Made by a program: the position numbers and the translations under genes
The notes under the pieces: generated by a model
Databases searched by the model: none
The model's input: the letters and a program-made list of their open reading frames with translations, nothing else
Told to the model about the DNA's origin: nothing
Assembly: GCF_009727065.1 (NCBI RefSeq)
Contig: NZ_WNLP01000002.1
Location: 62,001 to 126,000, forward strand
DNA: 64,000 bases
Reading direction: 5' to 3'
From: Bifidobacterium canis
GTDB taxonomy: Bacteria; Actinomycetota; Actinomycetes; Actinomycetales; Bifidobacteriaceae
Shown here: piece by piece, positions 58,638 to 64,000 of the stretch
Numbering within the stretch: position 1 is the stretch's first letter
How the letters are laid out: each line of letters opens with the position of its first letter

Positions 58638-59808
58638 TCAGCGGACGTCTTCGCCCTTCGTGAGTTTGTCAAAGCGCTCTTGCGTCAGATAGTTGGCTTT
58701 CACAAGATCGTTGAGATTCTCAATGGTGATATTCTGTGGGTCAAGCAGCTTCGATGGAACATCGATGTTGTTGTTATTGAATTTACCGTTGATGCCAGTG
58801 ACTTCCTTGCCTTCGGCGATCTCGATGATCATGTCATAAACGGCGTCAGCAAGTTCATTGACATTTTTGAACACTGTTTCGCCCTGCTTGCCCGCGGCAA
58901 TATTTGAAACTGCGATTTCCATAGCGTCTTGGCCTGTGATTGGAGGCCAAGATTCGGTGCCTGGTTTCATATCTGGACGCTTCGATTCAATGGCGTTGAT
59001 CACGCCCTGAGCAATTCCGTCATATGGGGTGAGTACGGCATCGAGTTTTTACCGCTGGCATAGGTGGAATCGAGAATCGATTCCATATCTTTTGTGCCTG
59101 TTCGGTTTTCCAAGACTGCACCGAAATCTTCTGCCAATCATCAACTGTGAAGTCTTTTGTCACTCCACCACCATGATTCGATGGGCATACCAGCACGCCT
59201 TTTGCAAAATACGGCTGCAGGATGTCCCACGCACCCTTGAAGAAGTACTTCGCATTGTTGTCATCGGGTGAGCCGGTGAAGAGCTCCATGTTGAACGGTC
59301 CTTTTTCGCCGTCGTTGAGCCCCAGCTGATCTACGAGGTATTCGGCTTCGAGTTTGCCTACCTGCTCCAGTTGGAATGTGGCATAGTAGTCAACCGCGTC
59401 GGTGTTCATGATAAGGCGATCGTAGGCGATGACTTTTGCGCCAGCATCATGGGCTTTTTCGACTGCTGGGCCCACCGCTGAGCCATCTTTTGCAGCAACG
59501 ACAAGAATTTTGGCGTTTTGATTCACCATATTTTCGATGTCTGCATTCTGCTGTGCTGGCTTGTCATCTGCATAGTTGAGAACGACTTTGTAGCCGGCTT
59601 TTTCAAGTTTGTTCTTGAGGTTGTTGCCGTCTTTATTCCAACGTTCCTCTGATTTCGTTGGCATGGAAATGCCTATTGTGGCCCCCTTTTCTAGTTTCTG
59701 GACACCGGAGGTCTGCTCGAATCCAGAACGGGTGGATCCGCATGCGCCCATGGATGCGCATAACGCGAGACTGCTCATCAGGGCTGCTATCTTTGTGATG
59801 CGTTTCAT
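58638..59808 (-). CDS. CUT2-type sugar-binding lipoprotein (two frameshifts)
   Basis: First gene of the sugar ABC operon. The signal begins MKRITKIAALMSSLALCASM with lipobox MGAC, so it is lipid-anchored. The body (GATIGISMPTKSEERWNKDGNNLKNKLEKAGY, AKILVVAAKDGSAVGPAVEKAHDAGAKVIAYDRLI) is like ChvE/XylF. The frame breaks at 59090-59093 and 59046-59050 (T-runs on the plus strand). One base added to each gives QKDMESILDSTYASGKKLDA and restores the end with ENLNDLVKANYLTQERFDKL. Repaired length is about 390 residues. The start ATG 59808 has GGGAG upstream. Confidence 0.9.
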
Positions 59809-59880
59809 CTCTGCTCCCATCTCCTTTGACGGAATATGTGGCTTCATTGCCATGACCTCACAAGAGGTTTAGTGTTAGCA

Positions 59881-59918
59881 TACGCCATTGTGTTAAGTTG
59901 TCAAACTCAATACGGCGT
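59881..59918. promoter_or_regulatory. Possible operator between the CUT2 operon and the ROK gene
   Basis: ACGCC (59882-59886) and GGCGT (59914-59918) flank a partly symmetric TTGTGTTAAG...CAAACTCAA segment. ROK repressors bind such long imperfect inverted repeats. It lies within the shared divergent promoter region. Confidence 0.35.
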
Positions 59919-60031
59919 TTTGGAGTGTTATTTGTTTGATATATGAATTCAATGTGAAAGTGTTTGTCTATTTTCGACCGTTTTTCGTTGTGGGTGTCAG
60001 TCGTAGGCCGTATGGCTTTATGCTGTTATGT

Positions 60032-61219
60032 ATGGCAGGACGACTTTCAAAGAGGAAGCTTGGCTCACAAAGCTCTCTTCGTGAAGCGAATCGTGCAAAT
60101 CTATTGGAGACCATTCATAGATTCGGTGCGATGACGCAGGTTGAACTTGCTGAGATCATGGGTGTGTCGACGGCCACGGTCTCGGCACTGGTTCATCAGT
60201 TGGTGGACGAAGGGCAACTAGAGACCCACAGCACTGTGCGCAATGGTAGGCGTGCTCAGCTAGTCGCGCTTACGCACCATGAGGGGCTGGCTGCCGGAGT
60301 GCATATCACGCGTCGCGGTTTGCGTGTGGTTCTGTGTGATGATAAACGCGAGCCTTTCGTAGATCATCACTACCCTTTGGCAGTCAATCATCATCCTGAT
60401 ACCACGCTTAATGTCGTTGTGCAGTTAATTCGCGAATCTCTTGCGCAGCTAGATGCAGAACCAAGTGAGTTGTTGGCAATCGGCGTGGCGCTTGGAGCTC
60501 CTGTTGATGCTCGGACGCACATGTTGGCTGTTCCAGGGTTATTGCCTGGTTGGGAAGATACAGATATCGAGGCAATGCTTGAGGGCGTTTTCTCCGTACC
60601 TGTGCATGTCGAGAATGATGCCAATATGGCAGCATTCTGCGAGGCGAGGGTCGGCGCCGGTGTCGGTATTGATGATTTTGTGTATGTCAGCGCCGGAGAT
60701 GGTGTTGGTGCTGGCATTGTTGAACATGGTGAGGTTCGGCGAGGTGTCACTGGCCTAGCTGGGGAGATTGGGCATATTCAGGTTGATCCTCTCGGTGCTA
60801 TCTGTCGATGCGGCAATCGAGGTTGCTTGAACACTGTTGTCGATGAGCAACGGTTGACATCATTGCTGACGGTGACGCATGGAGAACTCACTTTGGCGGA
60901 TCTTGTATCTAAAGCTAATGAAGGAGATCCTGGATGCCGCAGGGTCATTGCTGATGCGGCTGTTCGTATAGGCAATGTGGCGTCTACGCTCTGCATTTCC
61001 GTTGATCCGGAGCTAGTCATTGTTGGCGGCGAGCTGTCGGAGTCTGGAGATGTGTTCTTAGACCCATTCCGTGAAACTTTGCAACGATTGCTGTTCCCTG
61101 ATGCATTGATGCCTATATCAGTACTTGAGGCACGTCGTCCGGTGGTCAACAGCGCGCTCGGCGCAGGCGTTCTAGCTATTGAGCATGTTGAGCGAGCCGC
61201 GCTTAAAGGTGCTATCTAA
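60032..61219 (+). CDS. ROK-family transcriptional regulator
   Basis: A protein of about 395 residues from ATG 60032 (MAGRLSKRKLGSQSSLREAN); an upstream start at 59936 would add a hydrophobic, unlikely leader. A winged HTH is at residues 15-75 (ANLLETIHRFGAMTQVELAEIMGVSTATVS). The sugar-kinase-like ROK domain has GVALGAPVDA, HVENDANMAAFCEA and the zinc motif CRCGNRGCLN. It is divergent from the CUT2 sugar operon and probably represses it in response to a sugar. It leads into the lone ABC ATPase gene 28 bp downstream. Confidence 0.92.
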   Translation: MAGRLSKRKLGSQSSLREANRANLLETIHRFGAMTQVELAEIMGVSTATVSALVHQLVDEGQLETHSTVRNGRRAQLVALTHHEGLAAGVHITRRGLRVVLCDDKREPFVDHHYPLAVNHHPDTTLNVVVQLIRESLAQLDAEPSELLAIGVALGAPVDARTHMLAVPGLLPGWEDTDIEAMLEGVFSVPVHVENDANMAAFCEARVGAGVGIDDFVYVSAGDGVGAGIVEHGEVRRGVTGLAGEIGHIQVDPLGAICRCGNRGCLNTVVDEQRLTSLLTVTHGELTLADLVSKANEGDPGCRRVIADAAVRIGNVASTLCISVDPELVIVGGELSESGDVFLDPFRETLQRLLFPDALMPISVLEARRPVVNSALGAGVLAIEHVERAALKGAI

Positions 61220-61247
61220 AAGTTAAAAGAGGACAGAGGGAGGAGAG

Positions 61248-62054
61248 ATGAGCCAGCAGTCAACGTTGATTGAGCTTCAGGGCATCACGAAGCGGTATGG
61301 CCTCGTCGAAGCATTGCGTGATGTCGATCTGGAGGTAAAAACCAGACAAATTGTGGCTATCGTTGGTGACAATGGCGCGGGCAAATCCACGCTTGTGCAT
61401 ATCATCGCGGGACTTGAACAACCTGATAGCGGACGTATTGCCGTACGAGGCAAAGAATTGCGCATTGATGGCATTGCTAAAGCCGCTGAATTAGGAATTG
61501 CGTCTGCTTTTCAGCAACCGGAGTTTTGCGAAAATCTCGATGTTTGTGCAAATATCTTCCTTGGTAAAGAGTTGTCCAATGGATTATCGATGCGTGATGA
61601 TGAGCAGATGCATGCTAAGGCGCGCGAGATATTAAGCGCATTGTCTGTGCCGGTGCGCGCGAGCCAGTCAATTGCGTCCCTGTCTGGCGGTCAGCGTCAA
61701 ACAGTTGCCATAGCGCGCACATTGCTCAACGAGCCGGATGTAGTCGTACTTGATGAGCCCACTGCATCTTTGTCGGTGACGCAATCTGCAGAAGTGCTTG
61801 ACTACATTGTGTCTTTGCGTTCGATGGGCCGTAGTGTCATCATGGTCTGTCATGATCTTCCCAGTGTCTTTGCCATTGCCGATCGTATTGTGGTGATGCG
61901 GCATGGCTCCATCTGTGCAGTGCATGCCACTGATGAAACCACGTATGAACAGGTGCTTGCCGAGATGGCTGGCGTCGTGCAGAATAATGCCTCTATACGG
62001 GAGCGCCGGCGCGTGTTGCGTGCACGTACGCCTATTGAACGTCGTGTAAGGTGA
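61248..62054 (+). CDS. Single-domain sugar-type ABC ATPase without adjacent permease
   Basis: A 268-residue ATPase. Walker A is [10 protein letters not shown], signature LSGGQRQTVAIARTL, Walker B VVVLDEPTASL, and the switch His is in MVCHDLPSVF. It resembles single-domain CUT2 ATPases of the FrcA type rather than the two-domain kind encoded nearby. It follows the ROK gene in the same direction with an AGGGAGGAGAG site. No permease or binding protein follows, so it either serves the neighbouring CUT2 permease or a distant one. Confidence 0.88.
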   Translation: MSQQSTLIELQGITKRYGLVEALRDVDLEVKTRQIVAIVGDNGAGKSTLVHIIAGLEQPDSGRIAVRGKELRIDGIAKAAELGIASAFQQPEFCENLDVCANIFLGKELSNGLSMRDDEQMHAKAREILSALSVPVRASQSIASLSGGQRQTVAIARTLLNEPDVVVLDEPTASLSVTQSAEVLDYIVSLRSMGRSVIMVCHDLPSVFAIADRIVVMRHGSICAVHATDETTYEQVLAEMAGVVQNNASIRERRRVLRARTPIERRVR

Positions 62055-62110
62055 CTGAGAGTATTTCGTATTGCGCAATGATGCGTGAATCCCGATAGGA
62101 AAGGTTACTC

Positions 62111-62449
62111 GTGACTGTTGTAGAAATTATCGTTTCTATTGTTGTGGGCATAGGTTGTTTTGTTCTTGGTGTGTTCCTTGGTGCGTTGCCGATTAAACGC
62201 GCTGAGATTACTGAGGAGCAGAACAAATACCAGCAATTAGGCGGTATCCTCGCATGTGCAATTGTCGTGATTCTCATGCTGCTGAGCATGGATGTCGCTT
62301 CATGGGTATCAATCGGAACATTGGCTGTTGGTGTTGCAATCAGTTATATCCCAGCAATACGTCGGGTGTTGCTTAACCGTTTCCCAATACTTCAGCCAGC
62401 GCAGCCATCTTCTCCGTTGCGCCGAGTCAAGCGAAAGAATGATCGATAG
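62111..62449 (+). CDS. Small membrane protein, 112 aa
   Basis: Starts at GTG 62111 after GATAGGAAAGG. Three hydrophobic segments (residues of about 3-27, 44-61 and 65-82) and a basic C-terminus (SSPLRRVKRKNDR). It follows the lone ABC ATPase by 56 bp and may be in its operon. No family is recognised. Confidence 0.68.
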   Translation: MTVVEIIVSIVVGIGCFVLGVFLGALPIKRAEITEEQNKYQQLGGILACAIVVILMLLSMDVASWVSIGTLAVGVAISYIPAIRRVLLNRFPILQPAQPSSPLRRVKRKNDR

Positions 62450-62521
62450 CGGTATCCGGTATTTTGCGGCTGTTGTGACTTTGACAAAGTAAATAATCCA
62501 ATTCGGCGTGTTCCCGTTATT

Positions 62522-62566
62522 GTGAGCGCTAACATGATTTTAGATAACAAAGATGTTAGCGCTCAC
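62522..62566. promoter_or_regulatory. Two inverted LacI-type operators before the FGGY kinase
   Basis: GTGAGCGCTAACAT (62522-62535) and its exact reverse complement (62553-62566) flank a 17-bp spacer that contains TAGATAACA. Each arm is itself a near-palindrome (TGTGAGCGCTAACA). They are centred 31 bp apart, three helical turns. Confidence 0.75.
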
Positions 62567-62594
62567 TATTTTGAGCGAAGACGCTGGAGGAGCT

Positions 62595-64000
62595 ATGGGC
62601 AGTCAGAGTTCGGCAGTCGCGGAGGCTATAGCGGCAGGGAGGACGTCGCTCGGCATTGAATTCGGATCGACGCGCATCAAAGCGGTTCTCGTCGATGAAC
62701 ATTGCCGCGCATTGGCTACGAGCGATTTCGAATGGCAGTCGCATTTGAACGATGGCTTGTGGACGTACGATCTCGACGAGGTGTGGCATGGCCTGCAGAG
62801 CGTATACACGGGCATCGCGTTTCATGTGAAACATGATTATGGCGTGGAGCTCACGACGATCGGGCAGATCGGCGTCTCCGCCATGATGCACGGCTACCTC
62901 GCGTTCGACGAGCGCGGCGAGCTGCTCGTACCGTTCCGCACTTGGCAGAACACGAACACGCATGAAGCTCACGAGCGGCTTTCCAACCTGTTCCAATTCA
63001 ACATCCCCGAGCGCTGGTCGGTCGCCCACCTCTACCAAGCGGTGCTCGACCACGAGCCACATGTTCCCAACGTGCGCTTCATCACCACGCTCGCAGGTTA
63101 CGTGCATTGGAAGCTCACCGGCCGCAAAGTGCTCGGCGTGGGAGACGCCTCGGGCATGTTCCCGATCGACCCGCAAACCAAAACCTACGAGCGCGCGTTT
63201 GTCGAGCAGTTCGATGCGCTCCCCGAAGTCGCTGCGCAGCCATGGAAGCTCGAAGACCTACTGCCCGCACCGCTTGTCGCCGGCACGCCCGCAGGCACAC
63301 TGACACAAGAGGGTGTGGCTCTGCTCGACCCAAGCGGCACGCTGCAGCCAGGCATCGCGTTCGCCCCACCGGAAGGCGACGCAGGAACTGGCATGGTCGC
63401 CACGAATTCCGTTCGCCCGCGCACCGGCAACGTTTCGGCTGGCACGTCTATTTTCGCCACTGTCGTGCTCGAACATAAGCTTTCGCAACTGCGCCCGGAA
63501 GTCGACGTGGTGACGACTCCGGTTGGAGACCTGGCGGGCATGAGTCATGCGAACAACTTCACGTCAGATCTCAACGCGTGGGTGAACATGTTCCGCGAAT
63601 TCGCGAATCTCAACGGCGTGCAGCTCAGCGACGCCGAACTATATGGGCGGCTGTTCCGCGCCGCCATCTCAAGCGATGCGGAAGATGACGCCGGGGGAGT
63701 GCTCAACTACCCGTTCCGCACCGGCGAATTTCTCGCCGGACTTGCGGAAGGACGCCCGCTCGTCACTCGCGCGCCGGAGGCGAACCTTTCGTTGGCGAAC
63801 TTCATGCGCGCGCAATTATTCGGCGCGTTCTGCCCGGTGAGCATAGGCATGCGCGTGATGACCGAAGACGAAGGCGTGCAGATCGACTCGCTCGTCGGGC
63901 ACGGCGGCATCTTCGCAACGCCGGTAGTCGCACAGAAAATACTCGCCGCAGCATTCAATACACCGATTCGCGTGATGACCACCGCCTCCGAAGGCGGCGC
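62595..64000 (+). CDS. FGGY-family carbohydrate kinase (3' end beyond the window)
   Basis: The frame is open from ATG 62595 (GGAGGAG site) to the last base, at least 468 codons. The N-terminal FGGY domain has SLGIEFGSTRIKAVLVDEHC (phosphate-binding) and GQIGVSAMMHGYLAFD (sugar-binding). Later VSAGTSIFATVVLEHKL and LVGHGGIFATPVVAQKIL followed by TTASEGG match the C-terminal ATP domain. Such kinases phosphorylate pentuloses or related sugars; a ribulo- or xylulokinase-like role is plausible next to pentose-type transporters. The paired operators upstream indicate control by a LacI regulator. Confidence 0.88.
   Translation, partial: MGSQSSAVAEAIAAGRTSLGIEFGSTRIKAVLVDEHCRALATSDFEWQSHLNDGLWTYDLDEVWHGLQSVYTGIAFHVKHDYGVELTTIGQIGVSAMMHGYLAFDERGELLVPFRTWQNTNTHEAHERLSNLFQFNIPERWSVAHLYQAVLDHEPHVPNVRFITTLAGYVHWKLTGRKVLGVGDASGMFPIDPQTKTYERAFVEQFDALPEVAAQPWKLEDLLPAPLVAGTPAGTLTQEGVALLDPSGTLQPGIAFAPPEGDAGTGMVATNSVRPRTGNVSAGTSIFATVVLEHKLSQLRPEVDVVTTPVGDLAGMSHANNFTSDLNAWVNMFREFANLNGVQLSDAELYGRLFRAAISSDAEDDAGGVLNYPFRTGEFLAGLAEGRPLVTRAPEANLSLANFMRAQLFGAFCPVSIGMRVMTEDEGVQIDSLVGHGGIFATPVVAQKILAAAFNTPIRVMTTASEGG

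Overview
The window reads as the origin end of a Bifidobacterium chromosome, most likely of the B. adolescentis group. The order dnaA - oriC - dnaN - recF - DUF721/DciA - gyrB - gyrA - DUF3566 is the standard actinobacterial origin cluster. The GC-rich codon use, GTG starts, many LacI/ROK-controlled sugar loci and a secreted GH26 mannanase with two CBM23-like modules fit that genus. The species is an inference from recall; no database was searched.

Layout. 1-10.9 kb: replication and topology genes, with at least eight DnaA boxes between dnaA and dnaN. 11-23 kb: VanZ/RDD membrane protein, PAQR/hemolysin III protein, glutamate dehydrogenase, MFS transporter, GH26 mannanase, MscL, a zinc-ribbon membrane protein, tRNA-Ala(TGC) and tRNA-Ile(GAT), and a 3-methyladenine glycosylase. 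23-34.5 kb: a metallopeptidase, then an accessory island. The island holds a TerB_N/TerB_C protein, a BrxD-like (DUF2791) ATPase and an Lhr/BrxHI-like helicase in one operon, followed by two overlapping DUF262 genes (GmrSD/BrxU-like). Its modules are bordered by copies of a miniature inverted-repeat element (family A). 34.8-39.4 kb: a LacI-controlled alpha-glucosidase and sugar-binding lipoprotein. 39.4-46.3 kb: a second accessory stretch of small and poorly known genes (Met-rich small protein, zinc-ribbon proteins, sigma-region-4-like/HTH protein, GIY-YIG protein, lipoprotein), preceded by a second miniature repeat family (family B). 46.4-54.3 kb: RibD-like reductase, GNAT, ClC channel, Dps, CNNM/CorC-type protein, a 15-unit array of 51-bp tandem repeats, and beta-carbonic anhydrase. 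54.3-64 kb: a LacI regulator, a CUT2 sugar ABC operon, a ROK regulator with a lone ABC ATPase, and an FGGY sugar kinase that runs off the window.

Sequence quality needs attention. At least 18 positions in eleven genes, from recF to the sugar ABC operon, break the reading frame. Every one is repaired by adding one base to a short homopolymer (3-6 nt). This uniform pattern points to homopolymer under-calling rather than to eleven pseudogenes, so I annotate these genes as full-length CDS and note each break.

The most interesting material is the TerB/BrxD/helicase plus DUF262 island with its bordering family A repeats, the 51-bp tandem array at 52.7-53.5 kb, the two miniature repeat families, and a 25-bp perfect inverted repeat just after dnaA.
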